From an uncultured Ruminococcus sp. (lineage in GTDB: Bacteria > Bacillota > Clostridia > Lachnospirales > Lachnospiraceae): a DNA stretch of 64,000 nt. Numbering within the stretch: the stretch's first letter is position 1; each line of letters opens with the position of its first letter. Positions 28,325 through 38,168 of this stretch are shown one piece after another. The notes under the pieces are model-generated. The model did not search any database. It saw only the letters and a list, made by a program, of their open reading frames with translations, and was not told where the DNA came from. The stretch covers positions 96,997-160,996 of the forward strand of contig CAKRLG010000005.1 of assembly GCA_934359255.1 (NCBI GenBank), read 5' to 3'. A program made the translations under genes and the position numbers.

Positions 28325-31300
28325 TTATTCAGATACCACTATCTTCCGCATCTCATGCTCCACCCGCTCCGGAATTTTTGCACAGAGTTCTGACCACGGA
28401 AGCAGAACCGTTTTATCATCCCACTTTGTGTAGCTTCCCGCCGGAACAAACGCAAAATGTTCTTTGATATAATTTTCTACCGTCTGATCCTGCCATGGAG
28501 TATGCACCGGCATTCCCGGGATAATATCCGGTGTCAGAATACCGTCCGCACCGGCTGCTGCGCCACACGCATCCCGATAATCCACCAGAGCTTCAAATCC
28601 TTTCGCCTGCGGCATCAGTGCATGTTTTCCCGGCTGTACATAGAATACCGGACGTCCTTCTTTCAATTGCAGTTCATCGGATGTTGCCGATACGTGGAAG
28701 AACTTCCCATGAAAGCTGTGTTCACATTCGCAGACTGCGCCCTGGTTGTCTACATAGACCCAGATATGTTCCAGATCATACAGATGCTGAATATCATAGT
28801 CATAATAATACGCATATTCGATACAATATTCTGCTCCGTACTGTGCCGGATCAATCATCCGCGTACAGGAAGCACTTCTTTTTGCACTCTCATATAACGT
28901 ATATCCGACACCAACGACTCCAAATGGCTCTTTTTCATCCATCTGCAAAACAGGTGCGTATTTTTCAGCCAGGCTGCGAGCCTTTTCTTCTGTCTTTACC
29001 TCTTTCTCGTCTTTTCTCACAAACAAGAAACTACTGGTTCCATAAGCTACAGAAGTAAACACACAGATGTCTCCCCGCAGATTTTCATATACTGCTTCTG
29101 TTGGTTTTCCACTCAGATCACACTCTGTAATTTTCCAGCCTTTCGCCCGGATCATCTCCCGTTCTTCTTTTCCCTCCAGTTCCAGGAATGTGAAGATTCT
29201 CCGATTTGCATCCAGTCTTTCTGCCCCGATCAACTTCATATGTGTCGGGAATTTCAGATCTGTTTCCGGTAACGGTGCATCCATAACTGCCACTCCGCCT
29301 GTATGTTCCAGGCATTCTGCCGGAAGTTCCACTTCTCCACTTTCCGCTGCAAATCCCTGTAACCGGAAACGGAACGTAAAATCTCCACCGGTCCACTGCG
29401 GGAAGTTCGTGCCCCACATATTGTTAAACAGATTGAAATACAATACCGGCTTTTTCGCCTGATCAAACGCCGGTCCGTATGTATAAATTCCCGGATCTCC
29501 AATCGCCATCAGCGGTGCATCCAGACTCTGTACCCACAAACCCATCTGTCCATTCAGTACAGCAACACCCTCGTCCAGACAATACAGGCTGTGATTTGCT
29601 TTCTCCACAATGTCTGTTGCCGGATCCAGTGTGACGCCGCCTTTCCGGATCCGATACTCCGCATACTTGCCTGCAAACGGCACTACAAAAGAACCGGCTT
29701 CCACATACGGACTCTCCTGTTTATTTTCCAGATGAAGTGTCACAAAGATCTCTTCCCCCTGTTCCGGAAGTGCAATCTCTATCTGCATTTTTCTGGCATC
29801 GCCGTACTCGTCTGCACTTTTTCCACCTGTATAATGCAATACAAGACCATGTTCTTTTCTCTCGTATCCCGTATATGCCGGTCTGCAGGTTTCATGCTCG
29901 CAGAACGGATAATTCTCCCGACCATAATCCTGGATTCCCCAGGTCGTAAAATGATATCCATACGTTCTCAGATATTCATTGATATCATCATATCCGTAAC
30001 GGTCGTACTGATAACTGAAAATCCCCTCGGATTCTTTTGCTGTCAGCAGATCCTTTCCGGCTTTTTTGTCATGTACACGAAGAACTTTTCCAGTATTGGC
30101 ATTGTACCAGATGCTGTAGCGATGATTTTCCAGGCATGCAGTTCCATCTGCAGCAATCTCTGCACTATCTTTGCTGTTTTCGGCTTTCTCTCCCTGTTCT
30201 ACACACTCTGTGTTATATCTGTCAGCTTTTTCTTCTGTTTCTGTGTTACTTTTTTCTGCTTTTGAACAGCATCCACCGCATTCTTCTTCGATTCTTACCG
30301 GCACTGACCGAAATCCATCTAGCCGCTCCACATAGACCTGCCAGATTCCTGCGATCTTTTCACAAGGCTGTTTTTCCCCATTCCTGGTAACTACCGGATG
30401 TTCCCATCCTTCCGGAAGTTCCACCCAACCGGTGTAGGTACCGCTTCCCTGATAGAAAAGATACCATTCTTTCTGCTTTTCTCCTCCGTTTTGCGCAATC
30501 AGTTCCGCACACAGTTCTCCTGCTGTCTTATGGCTCTCCTGAACCCGTTCTCTCTGTTCTTCCCAGGAACCTTCCATAAAACGATAAGCATCACTGTCTT
30601 TCGCCTCCCGGAATTCTTCTTTTTTATAGACACGGTTCGGACCCATATACGTCTTTACATCCGCACCCCAGGTATGTTCCTCAAACATCGTGATCTGATG
30701 ATAATATGCATCCCACAGTTTACAGATCTTTTCTTCCTTCGCTGTCTCCGCCGGAGTATCCACCAGCAGCCGGTTCGCCCAGATTGCTTCCATCGTTTCC
30801 GCCATCTTACGGTCTTCTCGCAGAATTCCAACCTCTTTCGGATACGCACCAACTCCATGAATCCAGGTATCTGCCATATCTTTCTGCAATACCGGCACCT
30901 CACTGAGATCGCACTTTTCCAGTTCCCGGTAAAAATCATCCATAGTTCCGCAGACAATCTCTGCGTCCGGATACGTTTTCTGAATCTCCTCTACCATATG
31001 TTCAATTGCATCTGCAGACTGTGGACCACTGTTATCCACGGTATGCATCAGGGCCATCCACACCGGATATTTCCAGCTTTTCGGCGGAATCAGACCGCTT
31101 CCGTATCCGCCACGACTGTACATGGTGAGCACTTTTCTTCCACCCGGTGCCTGCCAGTAAAACAGTTCCGGTACTTCCGGCGGCGTGGCAAATTCGTTGC
31201 ATCCCAGATGCAGAAAACGAATTCCAGCCTGTGAGAGCAGATCCGGCAGCATCACACTGTGTCCCGGAACATCCGTCATTTTTGCCGCAATCGGACATGG

Positions 31301-31651
31301 TTTCCGGTAACGTTCTGCCAGCAGCCTGCTATATATAAAACCGCGCAGATATTCCCCCGGTGTTGCAAAATCCGTATGCGAAGTAAACGGAAGAGCATGC
31401 CAAACCACCTGTCCATTTTCAATCAGTTCATCCAGTTCTTTTTTCAGCGATGGTTCGCTGTGATTCACAATATGCCACAGTGGCCATGCCGGCATCGTCC
31501 ACACGAAATGCCGTTTTCCGAGTTTCTGCGTTCCCTTACAGGTCTCAATGACCTGTTCCAGCATGGAACCCGCATACTGATCAATAACATTCGACGCCAG
31601 ATCCGTAAATCCGATATCAAAATGCGTCTTAAATACTAAAATAATTTTCAC
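28325..31651 (-). CDS. DUF5054 protein, GH38-like glycosidase fold
   Basis: 1,108-residue cytosolic protein without signal peptide. The first 300 residues resemble the alpha-mannosidase (GH38) barrel: KTHFDIGFTD gives an H-x-D metal pair, and VVWHALPFTSHTDFATP and KMTDVPGHSVMLPDLL follow. The rest looks like the large beta domains of GH38 enzymes. Residues about 455-500 form an acidic, low-complexity insertion. The start is GTG at 31651, seven bases after the HAD stop codon, with GGAGGGG upstream, so the two genes are translationally coupled. A regulator with a sugar-sensing domain follows. The substrate is unknown, and enzyme activity for DUF5054 is inferred from the fold. Confidence 0.8.
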   Translation of the reverse strand: MKIILVFKTHFDIGFTDLASNVIDQYAGSMLEQVIETCKGTQKLGKRHFVWTMPAWPLWHIVNHSEPSLKKELDELIENGQVVWHALPFTSHTDFATPGEYLRGFIYSRLLAERYRKPCPIAAKMTDVPGHSVMLPDLLSQAGIRFLHLGCNEFATPPEVPELFYWQAPGGRKVLTMYSRGGYGSGLIPPKSWKYPVWMALMHTVDNSGPQSADAIEHMVEEIQKTYPDAEIVCGTMDDFYRELEKCDLSEVPVLQKDMADTWIHGVGAYPKEVGILREDRKMAETMEAIWANRLLVDTPAETAKEEKICKLWDAYYHQITMFEEHTWGADVKTYMGPNRVYKKEEFREAKDSDAYRFMEGSWEEQRERVQESHKTAGELCAELIAQNGGEKQKEWYLFYQGSGTYTGWVELPEGWEHPVVTRNGEKQPCEKIAGIWQVYVERLDGFRSVPVRIEEECGGCCSKAEKSNTETEEKADRYNTECVEQGEKAENSKDSAEIAADGTACLENHRYSIWYNANTGKVLRVHDKKAGKDLLTAKESEGIFSYQYDRYGYDDINEYLRTYGYHFTTWGIQDYGRENYPFCEHETCRPAYTGYERKEHGLVLHYTGGKSADEYGDARKMQIEIALPEQGEEIFVTLHLENKQESPYVEAGSFVVPFAGKYAEYRIRKGGVTLDPATDIVEKANHSLYCLDEGVAVLNGQMGLWVQSLDAPLMAIGDPGIYTYGPAFDQAKKPVLYFNLFNNMWGTNFPQWTGGDFTFRFRLQGFAAESGEVELPAECLEHTGGVAVMDAPLPETDLKFPTHMKLIGAERLDANRRIFTFLELEGKEEREMIRAKGWKITECDLSGKPTEAVYENLRGDICVFTSVAYGTSSFLFVRKDEKEVKTEEKARSLAEKYAPVLQMDEKEPFGVVGVGYTLYESAKRSASCTRMIDPAQYGAEYCIEYAYYYDYDIQHLYDLEHIWVYVDNQGAVCECEHSFHGKFFHVSATSDELQLKEGRPVFYVQPGKHALMPQAKGFEALVDYRDACGAAAGADGILTPDIIPGMPVHTPWQDQTVENYIKEHFAFVPAGSYTKWDDKTVLLPWSELCAKIPERVEHEMRKIVVSE

Positions 31652-31657
31652 TTTATC

Positions 31658-32200
31658 TTACCCCTCCACCGACTCTAATTCCGCTTCCAGTTTTTCAACC
31701 AGATCCAGCAGTTCCATTGGCTTATGGATGATATAATCCGGCACTTCTTCCTCATTTTTCGGCTCCATCGGATACCGCGGAGACCATTTGATAAATACAG
31801 AAGTAATACCAAAGCGATTTGCGCCCACAATATCTCTCTCCAGATTATTTCCTACCATAATAATACGCTTCTTATCTTCGTCTGTCAGATGCAGCAGTTT
31901 CATCGCTGTCTCAAACATCGCCTGTGACGGTTTTTCTTCTCCTACTTCCTCTGAAATTGTTCTCGCATCAAAAATATGCTCCAGACCATGCTGCCCGTAA
32001 GAATTATCAAAAGACTGTGTGTATCCATCCGCTACCAGTTCAATCGTATAACCTCTTTCTTTTAAAGTAAGAAGCATCTCTTTTGCACCGTCGATCAGCT
32101 CACATCTTTCTACGATCGGTGAACCTTCGTTTCTGTATTCTGTTCCTTCATTTACCAGAGTGTCTCCACTGTCTGTGAATACAATTAATTTTTTACCCAT
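31658..32200 (-). CDS. HAD-superfamily phosphatase
   Basis: 180 residues. Motif I is FTDSGDTLV with the Asp nucleophile, motif II lies near LVADGYTQ, and motif III/IV lies in GEEKPSQAMF and MVGNNLERDIVGAN. The start MGKKLIVFTD at 32200 has GGAGAGGG in front. As the first gene of the HAD-DUF5054 unit it probably dephosphorylates a sugar phosphate or intermediate belonging to the same carbohydrate pathway; this is inference from context. Confidence 0.82.
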   Translation of the reverse strand: MGKKLIVFTDSGDTLVNEGTEYRNEGSPIVERCELIDGAKEMLLTLKERGYTIELVADGYTQSFDNSYGQHGLEHIFDARTISEEVGEEKPSQAMFETAMKLLHLTDEDKKRIIMVGNNLERDIVGANRFGITSVFIKWSPRYPMEPKNEEEVPDYIIHKPMELLDLVEKLEAELESVEG

Positions 32201-32275
32201 GTTTTCCCTCTCCATGTTTTTTCTGATTTTATTACGGCAGTATGTTCTGCTGTCACTTTCTGTTTTCGTATCCTT

Positions 32276-32303
32276 ATTTTAACATATTAAATATATTTTG
32301 CAA
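32276..32303 (-). promoter_or_regulatory. Promoter of the HAD-DUF5054 unit
   Basis: Minus strand TTGCAA (32303-32298), 16-bp spacer, TAAAAT (32281-32276) preceded by TGT, an extended -10. The surrounding DNA is very AT-rich. Confidence 0.55.
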
Positions 32304-32377
32304 TGTTTTAAAGTATATTTTATATTATTTTTTCATATATTTTACTTATCAATGCTTATGTAAAAATATAATAAAGT

Positions 32378-32424
32378 TAAAAAAGTGATACGGCATTGGA
32401 TTTTCCAATTGTCATACCACTTTT
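32378..32424 (-). terminator. Terminator of the CLC gene
   Basis: Minus strand AAAAGTGGTATGACAATTGG pairs with CCAATGCCGTATCACTTTT, followed by a T run. It is about 15 bases after the stop codon. Confidence 0.8.
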
Positions 32425-32439
32425 GTTCCCTATATTCTT

Positions 32440-33687
32440 TTATTTTTTCTCAAATCTGCACAACGCTTTCGCCTGTGCCCCATAGATGGAATAGTTTCCA
32501 TTTACCAGATATGCCAGCAGACACACAACTACCAGCGGGATTGCATTCTGGCTTCCGAAAACTTCCAGTCCGATCAGGATCGGCGCGATCACCGTGTTGG
32601 TCGCGCTTCCAAAAACTGCCGCATACCCGAGAGATGCACATACAACCGGTGGGACTCCCAGTGCCGAACCAAGCACTACTCCCAGCGAGGCACCGATGGA
32701 AAACAGCGGCGTCACCTCACCACCCTGAAATCCAATGGCAAGCGTTGCAATCGTCAGCAAAAGCTTCAGGATCCAGTCATATCCATAGATCGTATCTCCG
32801 GCAAACGATGCCGTGATCAGATTGGTCCCAAGCCCACTGTACCTTGCACTGTGTAATGCCAGCAATACAATTGCAAGAGGGATCGCAAGGCAGCCGATCC
32901 GTACCAGCGGATTGCTGATTTTATCTCCTGCCAGCTTCTTCGCCTTCTGCAAAAGTACAGAAAAACACCGCCCGGTCAATCCAAACGCCAGACCGAGGAC
33001 GATCAGGATGCCTGCATTTTTTACATCTCCGATTTTCCAGATTTCCTGTACATCTACAGAAAATTTTTCCAGCCCCAGTAAATGTGATGTCGTGGATGCT
33101 GTATAGGACGCGATCAGCGCCGGCAGAAGCGCATCATATTCCACATAGCCGGCAACGATCACTTCCATCGCAAAAAATACTGCTGCCAGCGGTGTCTGAA
33201 ACAATCCGCCAAATCCCGCTGCCATACCGGTTATCAACATCACCGGTGTTTTTTCTTTGATGTGAAGTCTTCTGCCAGCCTCATGGGAAAGCGTTGCTCC
33301 GATCTGTACTGCCACCCCTTCCCGTCCGGCACTTCCGCCGAAAAGATGGGTGATCCAGGTTCCGATCATCACCAGCGGCACAAGAGCCAGCGGTATTTCT
33401 TCTCTTTTTTTCTGACCTGCTTCAAACACCAGTGTCATCCCTTTCAGGCTCAGACTGCTGAAACGCTGATACATCCAGACAATTGCCAGACCAGCCACCG
33501 GCAGAACCGGGAGCAGATACCGATAATACTGCCCCCGAAAGGCGGAAATTGCCAGCAAACCTCTTCCAAAAATCGTATCAACAATTCCCACACAGATCCC
33601 CACCAGGATAGCAAGAATTACGTATTTACCCTGCAAAATCCAAAGTTCCTTTTTTTCTGTGGATATTTTTGCTTTCTTCTGTTTCAT
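32440..33687 (-). CDS. CLC-F type fluoride/proton antiporter
   Basis: 415-residue CLC membrane transporter. The gating-glutamate motif GGSAGREGVAVQIGATLSHE is present. The usual anion-site GSGIP is replaced by SLKGMTLVFEAG, with Met at the Ser position, the hallmark of fluoride-selective CLC-F proteins. I start at MKQKKAKIS (33687), as the region upstream belongs to the leader; a frame-open start 20 codons earlier lacks a ribosome-binding site. The fluoride riboswitch directly upstream supports a role in fluoride export. Confidence 0.92.
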   Translation of the reverse strand: MKQKKAKISTEKKELWILQGKYVILAILVGICVGIVDTIFGRGLLAISAFRGQYYRYLLPVLPVAGLAIVWMYQRFSSLSLKGMTLVFEAGQKKREEIPLALVPLVMIGTWITHLFGGSAGREGVAVQIGATLSHEAGRRLHIKEKTPVMLITGMAAGFGGLFQTPLAAVFFAMEVIVAGYVEYDALLPALIASYTASTTSHLLGLEKFSVDVQEIWKIGDVKNAGILIVLGLAFGLTGRCFSVLLQKAKKLAGDKISNPLVRIGCLAIPLAIVLLALHSARYSGLGTNLITASFAGDTIYGYDWILKLLLTIATLAIGFQGGEVTPLFSIGASLGVVLGSALGVPPVVCASLGYAAVFGSATNTVIAPILIGLEVFGSQNAIPLVVVCLLAYLVNGNYSIYGAQAKALCRFEKK

Positions 33688-33823
33688 ATATTCTCTTCTT
33701 TCCTCCCTGTTCCTCTGGTTTGGTTCTTCCATAGTATCAGATAACATACGCTTCGTGAATCTGACTCATTCCCTGCATAATCAAAGTGAAACCGTCGGAC
33801 TAATAACTAATATTTCCTGTAGC

Positions 33824-33915
33824 AAAAAAGGCTGATACTCCCGTGCCATGCACAGAAGTCATCAGCCTTTTGGCGGTTTCGATCAAAAAATCGTGGGAGA
33901 ACCTCATTCCCGTTC
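33824..33915 (-). promoter_or_regulatory. Fluoride (crcB) riboswitch with transcription terminator
   Basis: In the gene's sense direction GGGAATGAGGTTCTCCC is followed by AAACCGCC and GGCTGATGACTTCTG, the conserved crcB aptamer elements in the right order. The 3' strand GGCTGAT (33867-33861) can instead pair with ATCAGCC (33836-33830), which is followed by TTTTTT, an intrinsic terminator. Fluoride binding should stabilise the aptamer and allow read-through into the CLC-F gene. Confidence 0.92.
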
Positions 33916-33923
33916 TGGATGAA

Positions 33924-33953
33924 AGTATAACAGTTTTTCAGCACGTTCGTCAA
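33924..33953 (-). promoter_or_regulatory. Promoter of the fluoride riboswitch-CLC unit
   Basis: Minus strand TTGACG (33953-33948), 18-bp spacer, TATACT (33929-33924) with TGT before the -10. The aptamer begins within ten bases of the predicted start. Confidence 0.75.
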
Positions 33954-33996
33954 GACAAAATCTGTTACATCCACTTCTTCCTCTTATCTGTTTGTA

Positions 33997-36567
33997 TCAG
34001 AACACCCTCTCAATTTCTCGCTTCTTCCGCATCCTCCGAAACACCCCTTCCGGGATTGCCACACAGAGCCCGCCGAGAATCACCAGTACCGCAACCACCT
34101 CTCTCCATGGGTACGCAAACCGAAAATAACCAATCCTGCTCTTCATCACCACAGCAACAGCACCAAGCACTCCACTTCCCACCGTCAGTACCAGAACCCC
34201 GACGATCAGGCCATAGAAAATCCCTTCCATCCGCGTCATTTTCTTCAGTTGCCGGGTTGTCATGCCGATGCTTTGCATCACGGAAAACTCCTTTTGTCTT
34301 ACGGTATATCCGGTTACGATCACATGGAAATAATTCATCAGTCCCATAAAAAGCAGCACCAGGCAAAGCCCGTACATGATGATCCGGCTGGACGCGATAT
34401 AGGATCTGGCAGCGGACAACAGTTCTGATTTGCTTACTAGCATCAGTGTCCGCGAATCCGAGATATAATCTCCATGACTGCTTCCCGTCACGAACTGCAT
34501 ATTGTAGCTGTCCACGGATTTTTCTACAGATTCCCGGATCAGCGGCTCCATCGACCGTTTGACATCCATCTCCAGTACAAAGGTCTGTACCGGCAGCTGC
34601 ATCCGCTCCATCCCTTTCTCACTCACCAGAAAATACACGATGCCCGGTCCGTTCCAGGTTGTATCGAGCGCGGGGAGTCCTTTTTCCTTAAAGTTCAGGT
34701 AGCCGCAAAACTTCATATCCGCCGTCTTTTCTCCCTGCACGGTATATGTGGAAAATGTCTCTCCCACATCCTCTCTGCCCTTCTCAGCCTCGATTCTCGA
34801 GAACAGATTGTAGTGAAGCATGATCGCGCCTGTTCCCGCTTCCACACTGTCGATGTCCAGTCCAAGATTTTTCTCTTTGTTACATGTTTTCAGTTTCTCC
34901 AGATAGTCATCACTGACCTGTTCTGCTACGAATTCATAAAGTTTTGGAGCAGTTTCTTCTGTATTATCTGTATTCTCCTCAGGGATCTGATTCCCTTCCA
35001 GGATTTCCCTTCGAAGATCCAGGATTTTTTCATCCAGCTGTAACTTGCCATAGCCACCGGTTACCTTCGACACCGTTTCCACCCCGTCAAGACCGGTCAT
35101 TTTTTCAATCAGATTCTCCGGAAAATACGTCTCCTCCGTCGGATACTGACTGATCGTTCCGGAAGATATATCTGTCATGATCTTAAAGTCATGGTTTTCC
35201 GCCTCGATCTGGTTGGTCATATCCGTCCCCTTCGTGATCACAACGGCAGAAAGCGCCACGCAGATACCAAGCGTCAGCGAAACGATCGTCAGCACACACC
35301 GTTTCCGAAAACGGAACAGATTTCTCCATGCCATCGCTTTCAGCGGATCTTTGTTCTGTCGACTCCTTTTCTTCCCGGCAGATACTTTTTCCATATACTG
35401 TATCGATTCCACGGGAGAAAGTTTTCCGATTTTCCGGACAACACCGGCAGCTCCAAGAAATGTAACCAACATTCCGAAGCAGACTGAAGCCACCAGCATC
35501 CACGGACGAAACGCGATCATTGCAGAAGCGTTTCCCAACCCATGCAGGTACATCCTCGAAAGTAATGCCGGAATCACCGTCAGGGTAAACACAGCACCTG
35601 CCACACTTCCCCAAAGGCATCCCAGAACCGCAATTTTCCCGATCTGCCGGTACGCGATGCTTCGAATCTGTTTTCCTGTCGTTCCCAGGGTTTTTAACAG
35701 CCCGAATCTTCGGATATCTTTTCCATAGGAAATGTGAAGCACATTATAAATCAGTAACCATGCAGCAAATAAGATCACCACAGCCATCACCGCTGCGATA
35801 TCATATCCGCCGACCACCTCGGTCACAGCCTCCAGATCCAGTCCGGTACCGCCGAAAAACTGCTGACTGTCATCGCGCATCGGAATATCCTGATACAGCC
35901 GTTCTTCCACCGTCTGACCATCCACACCCCCTCTCTGTTCGATCAGTAACGTTCTCGACACTTCCGAAAGATCCAGCTGATCCAGATAGGTCTTTGAAAA
36001 ATAGCCGTACGCTTTTCCCATCGACGGGTCGACATATTCTGTATAATAGCCGGACAACCGGAAATCCCCAGAATGTTCTTCTCCCTCACTGTCCGTCATG
36101 GTCACCGGGATTATCATCCCCAGTTTCGGTTTACTGACCCCGAGCAGTTTCAGCGCCCGCACGGGAAGCATGATCTCATCCTCTTTCGTCGGATACTCGC
36201 CATGGATATCCGTATACGCCGGTTTCTGCATGTTCTCCCACGCTGTCTTGTCTAACACCGTACACAAAAAGGCATCTGTTGCCGCAAAATCGGTCTCCAT
36301 ACCGGCAGATCGGATATACGCCAGCCGCTGTATTTTATCGTACTGTTCCTTCGATGGATTCTCCAGCGTGGTACTTGCCTTCGTTCCGCCATTTCTTACC
36401 ATCAGCAGATAATCTGCCTGTATCTTTCCGATGGCAAGACTGAACACGCAAAATATCATCCATACGGCAAATGCAACCGTTCCGATCAGGATCCGGTTTC
36501 GTCTTTTATTTTCCTGATATTCCCTTTTTGTCAACAGTCGCAGGATCTTCTGGTTGTTATTTTTCAT
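33997..36567 (-). CDS. FtsX-family ABC exporter permease
   Basis: 856 residues from the ATG at 36567 (an in-frame GTG nine bases earlier is possible). One helix at about residues 27-48 is followed by an outside domain, then three helices (first FtsX unit, DIAAVMAVVILFAAWLLIYNVLHISYG), then a second copy of the same plan ending near residue 840. This duplicated arrangement is that of LolE/MacB-like and antimicrobial-peptide exporters. Its start overlaps the end of the ATPase gene by 11 bases. It is the last gene of the dipeptidase-regulator-kinase-ATPase-permease operon; I see no terminator after it. Confidence 0.87.
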   Translation of the reverse strand: MKNNNQKILRLLTKREYQENKRRNRILIGTVAFAVWMIFCVFSLAIGKIQADYLLMVRNGGTKASTTLENPSKEQYDKIQRLAYIRSAGMETDFAATDAFLCTVLDKTAWENMQKPAYTDIHGEYPTKEDEIMLPVRALKLLGVSKPKLGMIIPVTMTDSEGEEHSGDFRLSGYYTEYVDPSMGKAYGYFSKTYLDQLDLSEVSRTLLIEQRGGVDGQTVEERLYQDIPMRDDSQQFFGGTGLDLEAVTEVVGGYDIAAVMAVVILFAAWLLIYNVLHISYGKDIRRFGLLKTLGTTGKQIRSIAYRQIGKIAVLGCLWGSVAGAVFTLTVIPALLSRMYLHGLGNASAMIAFRPWMLVASVCFGMLVTFLGAAGVVRKIGKLSPVESIQYMEKVSAGKKRSRQNKDPLKAMAWRNLFRFRKRCVLTIVSLTLGICVALSAVVITKGTDMTNQIEAENHDFKIMTDISSGTISQYPTEETYFPENLIEKMTGLDGVETVSKVTGGYGKLQLDEKILDLRREILEGNQIPEENTDNTEETAPKLYEFVAEQVSDDYLEKLKTCNKEKNLGLDIDSVEAGTGAIMLHYNLFSRIEAEKGREDVGETFSTYTVQGEKTADMKFCGYLNFKEKGLPALDTTWNGPGIVYFLVSEKGMERMQLPVQTFVLEMDVKRSMEPLIRESVEKSVDSYNMQFVTGSSHGDYISDSRTLMLVSKSELLSAARSYIASSRIIMYGLCLVLLFMGLMNYFHVIVTGYTVRQKEFSVMQSIGMTTRQLKKMTRMEGIFYGLIVGVLVLTVGSGVLGAVAVVMKSRIGYFRFAYPWREVVAVLVILGGLCVAIPEGVFRRMRKKREIERVF

Positions 36568-37237
36568 CCGAATCACCCGTTACCTTTCCATCCTCGATAC
36601 GGATGATCCGCTCTGCCATCTGCGCAATCTCTTCGTTGTGTGTGACCAGCAGAATCGTCTGGTGAAACCTCTCTGCGCTCGTCTTTAACAGTCCGATTAC
36701 TTCCATCCCGGTCACCGAGTCCAGATTTCCGGTCGGTTCATCTGCCAGGATCACCGCCGGCTTCGTGATCAGTGCCCGCGCGATTGCCACCCGCTGTTGC
36801 TGGCCACCGGACAGCATATGTGGCATGTGATCCAGTTTTTCCGTCAGTTTCAGGCTTTCCGTAATTTCTTTCAAAAACTTCTGATCCACACGCATCCCGT
36901 CCAGAAGTAACGGCAGCGTAATATTTTCCCGGACGCTCAGTGTCGACACCAGATTATAATCCTGAAATACAAATCCGATATTTCTTCTTCGAAAAATGGT
37001 CTTTTCTTCCCCGGGCATTCCCTTCAGTGCTGTTCCCCGCACCCATACCTGTCCGTCTGTCGGCTCGTCCAGGCCGCCCAGCATATGTAGCAACGTGGTT
37101 TTTCCGCTTCCCGAGGAACCGACGATTGCCCCGAAGGTTCCTTCTTTTACAGAAAGTGAGACACCATCCAGGGCGCGCACGATCCCGGATGGTGTCTGAT
37201 AATATTTTTTTACTTCTTTTGTCTCAAGTATCTGCAT
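36557..37237 (-). CDS. ABC transporter ATPase (MacB/LolD type)
   Basis: 226 residues with Walker [16 protein letters not shown]-loop FVFQDYNL, signature [16 protein letters not shown], Walker [13 protein letters not shown] and H-loop LLVTHNEE. It pairs with the overlapping permease gene. The C-terminus (KVTGDSDEK) runs into the permease start, giving coupled translation. It lies downstream of a histidine kinase, in the way that peptide-antibiotic sensing and export modules are organised. Confidence 0.92.
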   Translation of the reverse strand: MQILETKEVKKYYQTPSGIVRALDGVSLSVKEGTFGAIVGSSGSGKTTLLHMLGGLDEPTDGQVWVRGTALKGMPGEEKTIFRRRNIGFVFQDYNLVSTLSVRENITLPLLLDGMRVDQKFLKEITESLKLTEKLDHMPHMLSGGQQQRVAIARALITKPAVILADEPTGNLDSVTGMEVIGLLKTSAERFHQTILLVTHNEEIAQMAERIIRIEDGKVTGDSDEK

Positions 37238-37315
37238 CTTTCTTCCTCCTGTCGCAGTTATCTGTTCTTTTTCTCTGCTTATCTATGATTGTAACAGTCA
37301 AAACTTACAAACTGC

Positions 37316-38167
37316 TTACACAGGAAGAAAAATGCTTATTTCCAGTCCTGGTTCTTTTCTTTTTGCTTTCATGAAACCGCCGTGAAGCGTCACGATTTCC
37401 CGGCTGATATACAGCCCCAGACCAAATCCCGGTTCTCCGTTCACTCTGCTGCCACGGTAAAACCGCTGAAAGATCCGGTTCTCTTCTCCCTCCGGGATCC
37501 CGATGCCATCGTCCGATACGACGATTCTTGTATACATCTCATCCTGTGACACGGACACCCGGATGCTTGAACGTTCCGGCGCATATTTCACACTGTTATC
37601 CAGCAGATTATACACCGCCTCACCCAGCCAGTTCGCATCATGCCAGACATGGATCTCTTCCGCTCCGGTCACTTCCACTTCCATCTGCTTTTCTTCCGCC
37701 GCTTTCTGCACCAAAAGCACCGCAGAATATATCGTATCCGCCAGAACATCCGTCGTTTTCCTGATCTGGATCATCTTTTGTTCCAGCCGTGCCATCTTGA
37801 TAAAACTCTCCGTCAGAAAATGCAGCCGCTGCTCTGATTTTTCCAGAGCACTCAGCCAGGCTTGCCCCGGTTCCCCGGTAATCTCACCTTTTAAAAGCTG
37901 CGTATAACTCTCCACACCCGCCAGAGGATTCCGCATCTGATGTGCGATCTCTCCGATCAGCGCCTTCGTCTCATCCCGCTCTCTGGTGATCCGTGCTTCC
38001 ACACCCTGATTTTTCTCCGAGATTCTGAGGATCTGATACCGGATCTTGGATGAAAGTGTATCTTTATACCCGACTTCTTCCGGCCGGATGCACTCCCCGT
38101 CCAGAACCCGCTCCAGCATCCGTGAGATTTCTTCCATCTCCCGTCCTGCTTTTCTTCTTCGAAACAT
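37316..38167 (-). CDS. Soluble sensor histidine kinase
   Basis: 283 residues, beginning MFRRRKAGREMEEIS at 38167 behind GGAG and one base after the regulator stop codon. The H-box is EIAHQMRNPLAGVESY; N, G1 and G2 boxes are NLLDNSVKYAP, DDGIGIPEGE and GFGLGLYISRE. No transmembrane segment or signal peptide is seen: only about 85 residues, mainly helical, precede the H-box. The stimulus must come from inside the cell or from a membrane partner such as the ABC permease of the same operon. Confidence 0.9.
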   Translation of the reverse strand: MFRRRKAGREMEEISRMLERVLDGECIRPEEVGYKDTLSSKIRYQILRISEKNQGVEARITRERDETKALIGEIAHQMRNPLAGVESYTQLLKGEITGEPGQAWLSALEKSEQRLHFLTESFIKMARLEQKMIQIRKTTDVLADTIYSAVLLVQKAAEEKQMEVEVTGAEEIHVWHDANWLGEAVYNLLDNSVKYAPERSSIRVSVSQDEMYTRIVVSDDGIGIPEGEENRIFQRFYRGSRVNGEPGFGLGLYISREIVTLHGGFMKAKRKEPGLEISIFLPV

Positions 38168-38168
38168 A

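Noticed and set aside
36940-37374. Plus-strand open frame across the ABC ATPase/kinase boundary
   Set aside because: It is antisense to conserved ATPase motifs and has no promoter or ribosome-binding site.
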